Assembly (NCBI GenBank): GCA_963597395.1
Contig: CAVBPX010000001.1
Location: forward strand, 45,631 to 109,630
From: Hallerella sp963597395
GTDB taxonomy: Bacteria > Fibrobacterota > Fibrobacteria > Fibrobacterales > Fibrobacteraceae
Length of the DNA: 64,000 nucleotides
Direction: 5' to 3'
The notes beneath the pieces were generated by a model. The model ran no database searches. It was not told where the DNA came from and saw only the letters and a program-made list of their open reading frames with translations. The position numbers and the translations under genes are program-made. The stretch's first letter is position 1, and the number at the start of each line of letters is the position of its first letter. This document shows positions 45,638-54,681 of the stretch, piece by piece.

Positions 45638-45659
45638 ACAAAATCTTTCGATGGGCGCC

Positions 45660-47213
45660 TTAGTTCGCTTCCGGAGCCTTTACCAGGTCGCTCAAACGGG
45701 AAGAGTCCACCATTTCGAACTCGCGGACAATTTCATCCGAGGGCTTTTTGGTGCAAAGGCTCACCACGACAATCGTCGCAAAGCTCGCGACAAATCCCGG
45801 CACAAGTTCGTAAAGGCCAAAGATGGCATAGGAATCCGCAAAGCCCGAAAGGTAGAACTTCCACACAAAGGCGAGAATTCCGCCGACGAGCATGCCGCTG
45901 ATGGCACCCGCGAGGTTCGTACGCTTCCAGAAGAGCGCAAGCAAAACGACCGGTCCAAAAGTCGCGCCGAAACCGGCCCAGGCAAAGCTCACGAGGCTCA
46001 TCACCACGTCCAAAAATCCGTGCGAGGCATTGGGACGCCCCTGGTAGGCGAGGAAACCGGCAACGAGGGCAATCACAAGCACAATGCCGCGGCTCACAAG
46101 CATCAGTTCGCGGTTCGAGGCGTTCTTGTGAATCAGGCGCTTATACAGGTCGTTGCTAAACGCCGACGCCGAAACGAGGAGCTGTGAATCCGCCGTACTC
46201 ATAATTGCGGCCAGGACGGCGGCCATCAAAACGGTGGCAATCACGGGCGGGAAGAGCTTTGCCGCAAGCACCATAAAGACCTTTTCCGGGTCGTCGAGCG
46301 CAATGCCCTGCTGCAAAAGGAAATAGCGTCCAAAAACAGCAATCAGGATGGACGCGCCGAGCGAAAGGATGACCCACGTCATCGCAATTCGGCGGGAATG
46401 CGTAATCTCGTCGGGATTCTTGATGGACATAAAGCGAACAAGAATATGCGGCATTCCAAAATAACCGAGGCCCCAGGCGAGAGAGGAAACCAGCGAAATC
46501 ATCGTAATCGCCTTGCCAGTCGAAGCATTCGTAAAGATGTTCATCAAATACGGATTCACCTTGTTCATCGCGTCAATCGTCGGAGCGAAACCGTCATTCA
46601 GCGCACAGATCATCGTGGGGACCATCAAAACGGCGACGAGCATCAGGATGCCCTGCACAAAGTCCGTCCAGCTCACGGCAAAGAATCCGCCGAGGAACGT
46701 ATAGCCGACAACGACCACCAGGCCGACCAAAAGCGAAACCGTGTAGTCCCATCCGAAGATGGTCGTAAAAAGCTTGCCGCAGCTCACAAAGCCGGATGTC
46801 GTATAAAAAAGGAAAAACGCGAGAATGAACACGGCGGAAATAACGCGGATAATGCCGCGCTTATCGCGGAAACGGTTTGCAAAAAAGTCCGGAAGCGTAA
46901 TCGAATCGTTGCAAAAATAGGTGTATTTGCGAAGCCTGCGCCCGACAACCTTCCAGTTCACATAGGTTCCGATAGCAAGACCCACGCCTATCCAGGCTTC
47001 CGAAAGGCCCGAAAGGTAAATGGCCCCGGGGAGCCCCATCAGAAGCCAGCCGCTCATGTCGGAGGCCTGCGCGGACATCGCCACGACCCACTTGTTCATG
47101 CTGCGGTTTCCCAGGTAATAGGAATTCAGACTGTTCGATTTTTTGGAAAAGTAGAACCCGATTCCAAGCATCAAAAGCAGGTAAACGATGAAGACGATGA
47201 TCGTCGTTGCCAT
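45660..47213 (-). CDS. putP: sodium/proline symporter
   Basis: The 517-residue solute:sodium symporter has about 13 membrane helices; segments SAQASDMSGWLLMGLPGAIYLSG, GWDYTVSLLVGLVVVVGYTF and the SADSQLLVSAS region fit PutP rather than PanF or SglT. It imports proline with Na+. A perfect TATCTTTG motif is 25 bases upstream and AGGAG precedes the ATG. It has its own terminator. Confidence 0.9.
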   Translation of the reverse strand: MATTIIVFIVYLLLMLGIGFYFSKKSNSLNSYYLGNRSMNKWVVAMSAQASDMSGWLLMGLPGAIYLSGLSEAWIGVGLAIGTYVNWKVVGRRLRKYTYFCNDSITLPDFFANRFRDKRGIIRVISAVFILAFFLFYTTSGFVSCGKLFTTIFGWDYTVSLLVGLVVVVGYTFLGGFFAVSWTDFVQGILMLVAVLMVPTMICALNDGFAPTIDAMNKVNPYLMNIFTNASTGKAITMISLVSSLAWGLGYFGMPHILVRFMSIKNPDEITHSRRIAMTWVILSLGASILIAVFGRYFLLQQGIALDDPEKVFMVLAAKLFPPVIATVLMAAVLAAIMSTADSQLLVSASAFSNDLYKRLIHKNASNRELMLVSRGIVLVIALVAGFLAYQGRPNASHGFLDVVMSLVSFAWAGFGATFGPVVLLALFWKRTNLAGAISGMLVGGILAFVWKFYLSGFADSYAIFGLYELVPGFVASFATIVVVSLCTKKPSDEIVREFEMVDSSRLSDLVKAPEAN

Positions 47214-47238
47214 AGGATCTCCTAAAAAGAATACCGCA

Positions 47239-47246
47239 CAAAGATA
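47239..47246 (-). promoter_or_regulatory. TAnnTTTG promoter-like motif for putP
   Basis: TATCTTTG on the minus strand, with TTTG 18 bases upstream of it, ends 25 bases before the putP ATG, leaving a short leader that contains AGGAG. Confidence 0.5.
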
Positions 47247-47252
47247 AAAATT

Positions 47253-50200
47253 TTAGGATTTGCCCAAAGTAAAGATTTCACGGAGTTCATCGTCGGAGAG
47301 CCTCGCTATCCAGTTTTCGCCCGTCGAAACGGTCATCTCGGAGATTTTCCGCTTGCTGTCGATGATTTCGTTGATGCGTTCCTCGAACGTATCCTTTGTG
47401 ATGAGACGATGGACGACCACGCGACGGTTCTGCCCGATTCGATAGGCGCGGTCCGTCGCCTGGGCTTCGACGGCGGGATTCCACCACAGGTCATAATGAA
47501 CGACCTGGGACGCCGCTGTCAAATTCAGGCCCGTTCCGCCGGCCTTGAGCGAAAGAATCAAAATCCGACGGGAAGGAACCGTTTCGAACTCGGAAATGAC
47601 GTTTTCCCGGGCGGCAAGCGAAAGCGCTCCGTGGTAAAAGAGCGGCTCCGTTTTAAGTTCCTTTTGGATAATTTTTTCGAGAATCGTTCCCATTTCCGTA
47701 AACTGGGTAAAGACCAAAACCTTTTCATCCGTATCGAGAATGGCCGACAAAATGTCGATGAAAAGTTCCGTTTTGCCCGAAAGCCCCACGGAAAAGTTTT
47801 CGTCCTTCAGATATTGCGCGGGATGGTTGCAAATTTTTTTCAATGCCAAAATGAGCTGAAGAATTTTCGCGCCGCGTTCAAATCTTTGCCCGGGATCCGC
47901 CGGGTCCAGGTTTTGGATTTCTTCCATAAAGCGGTCGTAGGTTTCCCCGTAAAGTTTTGACTGCTCGGGCGAAAGGCTCGCCCAGTCGTTCTGTTCCAGC
48001 TTTTCGGGAAGGTCCGTGATGATGGCCTTGTCCGTCTTGAGGCGCCGCAAAAGGAAAGGCGCGGTGATTTTTTGGAAAAGTTCCGCCAGATGCCGGTTTC
48101 CAAGATTCTGGATGGGCTTTTCGAATTCCTCGCGAAAGGACTTGGCGTTTCCGAGAAGCCCGTGATTGCAAAAGTCCATGATGCTCCAGAATTCCATCAG
48201 ACGGTTTTCGACGGGCGTTCCGCTCATCGCAATTTTGATGTGCGCCGAAAGAGCTTTGACCGCTCGCGTTTGGGCCGTCCCCGCATTCTTGATGTTTTGA
48301 GCCTCGTCGATAACGACCACCTGCCACTTGACGTCCTTCAGCTTTTTCCCGTCCGACCGCAAAATTCCATACGTGGTTAAGAAAATGTCCGCATCCGAAT
48401 TTTCAAGGGTCCTGTTTATGCCGTGGTAAACGATTACACGCAATTCCGGAGAAAACCTGCCGAGTTCCCGCTTCCAGTTTTGCAAAAGTCCCGACGGGAC
48501 GACGACCAGCGCTTTTTTTTCGTCAAGCGCGCCGTCATTTTTCAATTGCTGCAAAAGCGTAATCACCTGCAAGGTTTTTCCGAGGCCCATATCGTCCGCA
48601 ATGATGCTTCCGAATCCGAGTTTGGAATTTCCGAGCATCCACGCAAAACCGCGCTTTTGATACGGACGGAGCGTCGCCCGAATTTGCGGAGGGACATCAA
48701 CGTTCGCTTCGCTCTCTTTTTTAAAGCGGTGAATTTCGGAAAGCGCCTCGGGCGCGATATCCACCGAAAGTCCGTCAAACTCCCCCGCCAGCGCAATTTG
48801 AAGAACCTGGATGGCCGGAATCTTAAAACGGTCCCGAAGACCCTCCTTTAAAAGGGAAACGTCCTCGGGCGAAACATAAAAATACTGGCCGCCATCGTAT
48901 TGAAGTCCACCGAGCCGCTCGGAACTTTCAAGGAACGCCTTACCGTCAATCGAACGGTCCCCGACAAAAACCGACCAGTTGAACTGCAAAAGATTTTCGA
49001 GTCTGGAAAACCCGGCGCGGGCCTTTTCCTCAGAGCGAACAATTTGCGGCCGAACGATTCCGCGAAGAATCCGTTCCAGTCCTTTCGGAAGTTCAAGCGA
49101 GACGCCGACCGCCCGAAAGAGCGGTACCGATTCGTTCAAAAATTGAACCATCCCGGCATCGGAAAGATGAATGTTGTCCGTCGCCTTTCCGGAAACATAT
49201 TCGCCATAGCCCTTGATGTAGGGGCGAATCGGCTGCAGGGATAAAAGTACGAATGTTCTTTTTTCATTCGGGAAATCTCGAGTCCAGAGCTTTGAAAGCG
49301 GATACACTTCGCCGGTCGATTTTTCGATAAAGTCCAAATCGACATCGATTTTTCCGAATCCCGCGTCGGCGCCGTTCACAATCGGCAAAAACGGTTCGTC
49401 CGAAATTTCGTATATTGAAATCCAGTTTTCAAATTCCCTCAGGTTCGATTCCGCAACGGTCGTCGAGCAGCGGATGGACGCATCGCCAAACAACACATAG
49501 GAAAGTTCATTTCGGAAGGCGCAGTCCAGCTCACCCTTCAAATAGGCGGAAAGGATTGCAATCACAAGCATCTCGGCGGAATTTTCCACATAAACTTTCG
49601 GCGATTCCAGATTGGAGCGCACAAACTTCGGCGGAATTTTCCAGTCCAAAAGTTCCAGATTTTTTTGAACTTCGGGAATCGATTTGAGCGGGAGCCAAAA
49701 CGCATAGGCATTCCCGTCGTCGGACGTAAAAATTTTGGGATAGACCGCTCCGCTTTTCAAAATCTTCAGGGCGACGTTCCGCGCACCGGAAAGAATCCTC
49801 GCCGATTCGGAATCCCGCGCAAGCCCCGAGGGGCCTTCAACCGAAACGGCGTCCAGCGCCCATTCCAAGGGAATCTTTCCAAAGAACCAACGCGCATTTC
49901 CCCGGTAGTGAACATATCGGTCTTCTTCCAGATCCACGGACATTTCCGGATACCGTTCAAAGTCCCGTTCAAAAAGTTCCGAGAGCGCTTCGCGGTATTC
50001 GTTTACAAACCTTGCATCAAAATCCCTGTTCGGAAGAAGGGCGCTCAAGGTTTCATTTCGCACGTCGGGAATTTGAAGAAAATCTTCGCCGGAAATTTTT
50101 GGCGAGGATTTTTGATTTTCGATTGGCCGCAAAACGAACTTTTCGTCAAACGCCGAAATGGAGCCTTTTTTGCCGCGGGAAGAAAGCTCATTTTCCAAGC

Positions 50201-50696
50201 CCGAATGCAGGCACTGTTCCGCCAGCGAAAAAATGTCCAGGCCGCGAATCGAGAACAGTGTAAACGGTTCCCTATCGACTTTTCCCCCCACCGCCAAGAT
50301 GGACGCATACACATGTTCGCACATTCCAAGCGCCCCGCACGAGCACTTGACGGAAAACTTCATGCCGCGTTCGGGAAACATCCGCACGCCGAGACCTTGT
50401 ACAAAATCAAGAGCCTCCTTTGCCTGAACATGCCGCGAAAGCTGCCTTGCGAGCTTCTCGTTTTTTCCAAGCGCATCCATCAAAAGGGATTCCTCGGAAT
50501 CCAAAAGCCGGGAAAATACGACGACGGTTTTATAAACATTCCAGGAGCCGTCAACGACCTTTGCCTTGATGGTCCGGCCCGAAATATCCATTTCACAGGC
50601 GGCAGATTTTGTCAAAGCGTAAGCCGCAAAGGCCCGCGACACCGCATCGCGCCACTTATCTCCCCAAGGAGTTTGCTTTTTAGAATCCAAGTCCAT
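47253..50696 (-). CDS. SNF2-family helicase with N-terminal SWIM zinc finger
   Basis: I start at ATG 50696 (1147 residues); the frame extends upstream but the residues there are not helicase-like. The SWIM finger is VKCSCGALGMCEHVYASIL (CxCx4-6CxH) near residue 138. The helicase core begins near 660: motif I DDMGLGKTLQVIT, motif II VIDEAQNIKN (DEAQ), motif III SGTPVENRLMEFW, and the C-terminal motifs TGLNLTAASQVV and DRAYRIGQNRRVVVHRL. It is a DNA-translocating remodeller typical of stand-alone bacterial SNF2 proteins (HepA-like). TATCTTTT ends eight bases before the ATG. Confidence 0.92.
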   Translation of the reverse strand: MDLDSKKQTPWGDKWRDAVSRAFAAYALTKSAACEMDISGRTIKAKVVDGSWNVYKTVVVFSRLLDSEESLLMDALGKNEKLARQLSRHVQAKEALDFVQGLGVRMFPERGMKFSVKCSCGALGMCEHVYASILAVGGKVDREPFTLFSIRGLDIFSLAEQCLHSGLENELSSRGKKGSISAFDEKFVLRPIENQKSSPKISGEDFLQIPDVRNETLSALLPNRDFDARFVNEYREALSELFERDFERYPEMSVDLEEDRYVHYRGNARWFFGKIPLEWALDAVSVEGPSGLARDSESARILSGARNVALKILKSGAVYPKIFTSDDGNAYAFWLPLKSIPEVQKNLELLDWKIPPKFVRSNLESPKVYVENSAEMLVIAILSAYLKGELDCAFRNELSYVLFGDASIRCSTTVAESNLREFENWISIYEISDEPFLPIVNGADAGFGKIDVDLDFIEKSTGEVYPLSKLWTRDFPNEKRTFVLLSLQPIRPYIKGYGEYVSGKATDNIHLSDAGMVQFLNESVPLFRAVGVSLELPKGLERILRGIVRPQIVRSEEKARAGFSRLENLLQFNWSVFVGDRSIDGKAFLESSERLGGLQYDGGQYFYVSPEDVSLLKEGLRDRFKIPAIQVLQIALAGEFDGLSVDIAPEALSEIHRFKKESEANVDVPPQIRATLRPYQKRGFAWMLGNSKLGFGSIIADDMGLGKTLQVITLLQQLKNDGALDEKKALVVVPSGLLQNWKRELGRFSPELRVIVYHGINRTLENSDADIFLTTYGILRSDGKKLKDVKWQVVVIDEAQNIKNAGTAQTRAVKALSAHIKIAMSGTPVENRLMEFWSIMDFCNHGLLGNAKSFREEFEKPIQNLGNRHLAELFQKITAPFLLRRLKTDKAIITDLPEKLEQNDWASLSPEQSKLYGETYDRFMEEIQNLDPADPGQRFERGAKILQLILALKKICNHPAQYLKDENFSVGLSGKTELFIDILSAILDTDEKVLVFTQFTEMGTILEKIIQKELKTEPLFYHGALSLAARENVISEFETVPSRRILILSLKAGGTGLNLTAASQVVHYDLWWNPAVEAQATDRAYRIGQNRRVVVHRLITKDTFEERINEIIDSKRKISEMTVSTGENWIARLSDDELREIFTLGKS

Positions 50697-50820
50697 TGCC
50701 TGCGAAAAGATAGAAAAAGTTCCGTTCCGGCGCCACTCTTTGATAGACAAAAAATCTAGCACGCAGACGTATGATTTACATGCACACCGCACGACCACAA
50801 AGGCGCCTTGGCATTGCTAA

Positions 50821-51102
50821 TATGCCCCAGCCGCAATTGAATTTTTAGAGGTTCCCTTTATTTTAATGGAAGCCTTAACAAATTGCAAAAACCTCATCCG
50901 AATCACTCCAGCCTGGCGATTTGACCTGATAAAAAAAGATCTTGACGACAATAAATTTGTGGATTGTGCAATTTGTGGAATGGCGGAATACATAGTTTCC
51001 AATGATCGTCATTTTGCCGTACTAAAACAAATTCCGTTTCCAAAGGTTACGGTTCTTTCCATTGTGAAATTTACAAACGAAATTTTAAAAAAACGCCAAT
51101 AA
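50821..51102 (+). pseudogene. remnant of a PIN-domain toxin (VapC-like)
   Basis: The frame is open from a stop at 50818-50820. The clear homology begins at the first Met (50866): LTNCKNLIRITPAWRFDLI, then LDDNKFVDCAICGMAEYIVS and NDRHFAVLKQIPFPKVTVLS. That is the C-terminal half of the PIN fold found in toxin-antitoxin RNases (DDNKFVDCAI..ADYIVSNDRHF). The N-terminal half with the first catalytic Asp (DTN) is gone and no antitoxin gene is visible, so it is very likely inactive. The 5' part overlaps a short repeat shared with 9039-9056. Confidence 0.85.
50835..50857 (+). repeat. short repeat shared with the 9.0-kb intergenic region
   Basis: Bases 50840-50857 are identical to 9039-9056, and 50835-50852 is an inverted match, with one mismatch, to 9007-9024. 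The repeat lies at the 5' edge of the PIN remnant. Confidence 0.6.
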
Positions 51103-51135
51103 AAAAGCGCCTTCGGCAGTGCCGAAAGCGCTTTT
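51103..51135 (-). terminator. bidirectional terminator between the PIN remnant and carB
   Basis: AAAAGCGC-C-TTCGGC, an AGT loop, GCCGAA-A-GCGCTTTT form a 14-bp stem with one internal mismatch and A/T runs on both sides, so it works for both strands. It follows the PIN stop directly and lies 16 bases after the carB stop. Confidence 0.9.
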
Positions 51136-51151
51136 GGATTTTCTGTTTTTC

Positions 51152-54100
51152 TTACACTTCTTCAATTGTCGAGTGGTATTCCTGCAAACTCTTGACTTCG
51201 CCGTGGCCGTTACGCGCAGCGGCAATGCCCTTTACCGTCATGTTCGCGGCGGCAAGCGTCGTAATGTAGGGAACCTTGTACTTGATGGCGGCCTTGCGAA
51301 TGGCGCTTTCGTCCTTGATGGCGTCGCGGCGGGCCCACGGCGTATTGATGATGAGCGAAACCTGTCCGTTCAAAATCACGTCGAGAACATTCGGGCGCCC
51401 TTCGGCAATCTTGTTTACCGTTTCGCAATGTACGCCGGCCTTTTCGTAGAACTTCGCCGTGCCTTCGGTCGCAAGAATCTTGAATCCGAGACGTTCGAAT
51501 TCCTTGCCCACCTCAATCGCCTGTTCGCACAAATTAACCTTGTCCGAAAGACTGATGAGAACGGAACCGCCGGAGGGAAGCACCGAACCCGCGGCCTCTT
51601 CCGCCTTGTAGTAGGCAAGAGCGTAATTGTCGGAAAGTCCAAGGACTTCGCCGGTCGAGCGCATTTCGGGCCCGAGGACCGGATCCACGTGCGGAAATTT
51701 GTCGAACGGAAAGACGGCTTCCTTCACACCGTGATGATTGAACTTCTTAGTCTTCAGTTTCAGGTCTTCGAGCTTTTCGCCGAGCATCAGGCGCGTCGCA
51801 AGGCGCGCCATTTGCGTATTGCAAACCTTCGAAACCAGCGGCACGGTGCGGCTTGCACGCGGATTCGCTTCGAGCACAAAAACCTTTCCGTCCTCGATGG
51901 CATATTGCATGTTCATCAGTCCGCAGACGTGGAGCGATTCCGCAATTTTACGCGTGTAGTCCTTGATGGTCGCCAGGTTCTTTTCGCTAATCGTCACCGG
52001 CGGAATGATGCACGCCGAGTCTCCCGAATGCACGCCGGCAAGCTCCACGTGTTCCATCACGGCGGGAATATAAACGTGTTCGCCGTCGCTTAAGGCGTCC
52101 GCTTCGCACTCGAGCGCATTGTGCAGGAATCTGTCAACGAGCAACGGGCGATCCGGAGTAACGCCGACGGCCTTTGCCACATATTCGCGAAGCATCGGTT
52201 CGTCGTAAATCACTTCCATGCCGCGGCCGCCGAGAACAAAGCTCGGACGAATCATAATCGGATAGCCGCCGATTTTCTTTACACAGGCAATAGCCTCGTC
52301 GATGTCCGTCGCCATTCCGCTTTCGGGCATCGGAATTCCGAGCCTGTCCATCATCTTGCGGAAAAGGTCCCGGTCTTCGGCAATGTCAATCGAATCAATG
52401 CTCGTGCCGAGAATCTTCACGCCTTCGTCGGAAAGGGCGCGGGCAATGTTCAGCGGGGTCTGTCCGCCAAATTGCACAATGACGCCCGCGGGCTTTTCCT
52501 TGTGATAAATCTGCAGCACGTCTTCGAGCGAAACCGGTTCGAAGTAAAGCTTGTCCGAAGTGTCGTAGTCGGTCGAAACCGTTTCGGGGTTGCAGTTCAC
52601 CATGATGGTCTCGTAGCCGAGTTCGCGGAGCGCCATCGCCGCGTGGCAACAGCAATAGTCAAACTCGATGCCCTGTCCGATTCTGTTCGGACCGCCGCCG
52701 AGAATCATGATCTTTTTCGGGTTCGAAGTGGCCGGAGCCTCGTCCTTCGCATTGTAGGTGCTGTAGTAGTAGAACGTATTTTCCTTGCCGCTCACCGGAA
52801 CCGCGCACCATCCTTCGACAACGCCGAGCTCCGTGCGCTTTTTCCGAACATCCTTTTCGCGGATGCCGAGAATCTTGGCAATGTACTTGTCGCTGAAGCC
52901 GTCCTTTTTCGCACGGATCAGAAGTTCGTCGGCGGGCATCTTGCCCGGCGTTTCAAGCATCTTTTCTTCGAGCTCGACAAGTTCCTTCATCTGGTTAATG
53001 AAATACGCCTTTTCGAACGTCACCGCGTTGATTTCCTCGACGGTAGCGCCCTTGCGGAGAGCCTCATACATCTGGAAGTGACGCTCGGAAGACGGCGTCC
53101 GCAGCATGTTCAAAAGCTCTTCCTTCGTTTTGCGGTTAAAGTCCTTGGCAAAGCCGAGGCCCGCGCGACCGTTTTCAAGTCCGCGAATCGCCTTCTGGAG
53201 CGTTTCCTTGTAGGTCTTGCCGATGGCCATCACCTCGCCCACGGCCTTCATCTGCGTACCGAGTTCGTCATCGACGCCGCGGAACTTTTCAAAGGCCCAG
53301 CGCGCAAACTTTAACACAACATAATCGCCCGACGGCGTATATTTTTCAAGGCTTCCGTCGCGGTAATACGGAATCTGGTCAAGCGTCATCCCGGCGGCAA
53401 GCTTTGCCGAAATCAGGGCAATCGGGAAGCCGGTCGCCTTCGAAGCGAGCGCCGAAGAGCGAGATGTCCGCGGGTTGATTTCAATGATGACGACACGGCC
53501 CGTTTTCGGATCGTGCGCAAACTGGACGTTCGTTCCGCCGATAACGCCGATGGATTCCACAATCTTAAAGGCATCGCGCTGCAAACGTTCTTCGAGCTTC
53601 TTGTCGATGGTGAGGAAAGGCGCCGCACAAAAGGAGTCTCCCGTGTGAACGCCCACCGGGTCGATGTTCTCGATAAAACAAATGGCAATCATCTGATTTT
53701 TTGCATCGCGGACCACTTCGACTTCGAGCTCTTCCCAGCCAAGGATCGATTCCTCGATAAGGCACTGGTGCGTCATCGAAAGTTCAAGTCCGTTGCCGCA
53801 AATGTTCCGAAGTTCTTCCACGTTGTAGCAGAATCCGCCGCCCGCGCCGCCCATCGTGTAGGCCGGACGCACAACGACCGGGAATCCGATTTCGGCGGCA
53901 ATCTTTTCCGCCTCCTCGACCGTATGGCAAATGCCCGACCGCGGCGTATCGATGCCGAGCTTTTTCATCGTTTCCTTAAAGATTTCACGGTCTTCCCCGC
54001 GTTCAATCGCATCGAGGTTCACGCCGATGACCTTCACGCCGAACTTGTCGAGAATGCCCGCCTTCGAAAGCGCGCTCGCCAGGTTCAGTCCCGTCTGGCC

Positions 54101-54370
54101 GCCGAGGTTCGGAAGAAGCGCATCCGGACGTTCCTTTTCGATAATCTGTTCCAGACGGTGCAGGTTCAGAGGCTCGATGTAGGTCGCATCCGCCATCACG
54201 GGGTCCGTCATGATGGTCGCCGGATTGGAATTCACCAGCACGACCTTGTAGCCCTGCTCGCGCAAAGCCTTGCATGCCTGCGTTCCCGAATAGTCGAACT
54301 CGCACGCCTGACCGATTACAATCGGGCCCGAGCCGATAATCAAAACCTTGTCGATACCTTCAATTTTCAT
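51152..54370 (-). CDS. carB: carbamoyl-phosphate synthase large subunit
   Basis: The 1072-residue protein makes carbamoyl phosphate for pyrimidines and arginine, with CarA (not in this window). It has the two homologous ATP-grasp halves: MKIEGIDKVLIIGSGPIVIGQ at the start, GFCYNVEELRNICGNGLEL and VKIIGGTN-type loops, a second GPNRIGQGIEFDY near residue 560, and a C-terminal methylglyoxal-synthase-like allosteric domain (from about 940; SVLISLSDKVNLCEQAIEVG) where UMP and ornithine act in E. coli. The ATG is preceded by AGGGAG. The leader carries a predicted attenuator. Confidence 0.95.
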   Translation of the reverse strand: MKIEGIDKVLIIGSGPIVIGQACEFDYSGTQACKALREQGYKVVLVNSNPATIMTDPVMADATYIEPLNLHRLEQIIEKERPDALLPNLGGQTGLNLASALSKAGILDKFGVKVIGVNLDAIERGEDREIFKETMKKLGIDTPRSGICHTVEEAEKIAAEIGFPVVVRPAYTMGGAGGGFCYNVEELRNICGNGLELSMTHQCLIEESILGWEELEVEVVRDAKNQMIAICFIENIDPVGVHTGDSFCAAPFLTIDKKLEERLQRDAFKIVESIGVIGGTNVQFAHDPKTGRVVIIEINPRTSRSSALASKATGFPIALISAKLAAGMTLDQIPYYRDGSLEKYTPSGDYVVLKFARWAFEKFRGVDDELGTQMKAVGEVMAIGKTYKETLQKAIRGLENGRAGLGFAKDFNRKTKEELLNMLRTPSSERHFQMYEALRKGATVEEINAVTFEKAYFINQMKELVELEEKMLETPGKMPADELLIRAKKDGFSDKYIAKILGIREKDVRKKRTELGVVEGWCAVPVSGKENTFYYYSTYNAKDEAPATSNPKKIMILGGGPNRIGQGIEFDYCCCHAAMALRELGYETIMVNCNPETVSTDYDTSDKLYFEPVSLEDVLQIYHKEKPAGVIVQFGGQTPLNIARALSDEGVKILGTSIDSIDIAEDRDLFRKMMDRLGIPMPESGMATDIDEAIACVKKIGGYPIMIRPSFVLGGRGMEVIYDEPMLREYVAKAVGVTPDRPLLVDRFLHNALECEADALSDGEHVYIPAVMEHVELAGVHSGDSACIIPPVTISEKNLATIKDYTRKIAESLHVCGLMNMQYAIEDGKVFVLEANPRASRTVPLVSKVCNTQMARLATRLMLGEKLEDLKLKTKKFNHHGVKEAVFPFDKFPHVDPVLGPEMRSTGEVLGLSDNYALAYYKAEEAAGSVLPSGGSVLISLSDKVNLCEQAIEVGKEFERLGFKILATEGTAKFYEKAGVHCETVNKIAEGRPNVLDVILNGQVSLIINTPWARRDAIKDESAIRKAAIKYKVPYITTLAAANMTVKGIAAARNGHGEVKSLQEYHSTIEEV

Positions 54371-54533
54371 ACGAATCTCCCTTGGAATTTTTTGAAGTCA
54401 AAAAAAATGCCGAACCAAGACGGCCGGCATTCGAAAAACAAAAACAGAAAAATTTGAAAGAGGAAATGGAAGCGCCCATAACCCGCAATCCGTCATGCGA
54501 GCATTCGAGCGTTCCGTTAAGCACAGCAGCCAT
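54360..54533 (-). CDS. predicted carB leader peptide
   Basis: A 57-codon frame starts at ATG 54533 (preceded by GGAAG at five bases) and reads through the U-rich tract and the terminator, ending at TGA 54360-54362 inside the first codons of carB in another frame. Its middle is rich in Ser, Phe and Cys codons (UUU/UUC/UGU) because of the U-rich tract. The layout matches the pyrBI leader peptide of E. coli, whose translation prevents terminator formation. No protein homology was tested; the case rests on architecture. Confidence 0.5.
   Translation of the reverse strand: MAAVLNGTLECSHDGLRVMGASISSFKFFCFCFSNAGRLGSAFFLTSKNSKGDSYEN
54400..54431 (-). terminator. carB leader attenuator hairpin
   Basis: On the minus strand AATGCCG, a 13-nt loop, and CGGCATT followed by a run of eight T form an intrinsic terminator that ends 30 bases before the carB ATG. 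It lies inside the leader frame and is preceded by a U-rich tract at 54433-54465. It is upstream of carB, so it cannot be the end of another gene: the xylanase upstream has its own terminator at 54628-54652. Confidence 0.75.
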
Positions 54534-54565
54534 TTACTTCCAGTTTCAAAAGGGTTAAACTTGTG

Positions 54566-54573
54566 TAAATATA
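54566..54573 (-). promoter_or_regulatory. likely carB promoter element
   Basis: TATATTTA on the minus strand (one mismatch from TAnnTTTG) lies 33 bases upstream of the leader ATG at 54533, placing the start of the transcript at about 54560 and a leader of about 190 nt before carB. No clear -33 TTTG is seen. Confidence 0.4.
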
Positions 54574-54627
54574 GACAAAAATGTTTTTCCTTGCACGGGA
54601 AGCTCCCATTTTCGGGTCAAAAAGAAG

Positions 54628-54652
54628 TGGACGGAATTGAAGGTTCCGTCCA
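54628..54652 (-). terminator. intrinsic terminator of the xylanase gene
   Basis: TGGACGGAA, a seven-base loop and TTCCGTCCA form a 9-bp stem 29 bases after the xylanase stop, followed on the minus strand by CTTCTTTTTG. Confidence 0.8.
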
Positions 54653-54681
54653 CAAAAAAGTTCAAACGCCGTGGAATTTCG

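Noticed and set aside
45444..46187. Plus-strand frame of about 247 codons over the putP 3' end
   Set aside because: It begins in AT-rich intergenic DNA and runs antisense through the putP terminator and coding region.
49665..50759. Plus-strand frame of about 360 codons opposite the SNF2 helicase
   Set aside because: Antisense to the SWIM-containing N-terminal half of the helicase; composition is typical of a shadow frame.
52121..53314. Long plus-strand frame (about 400 codons) opposite carB
   Set aside because: Antisense shadow of an unmistakable carB with no domain signature or ribosome site.
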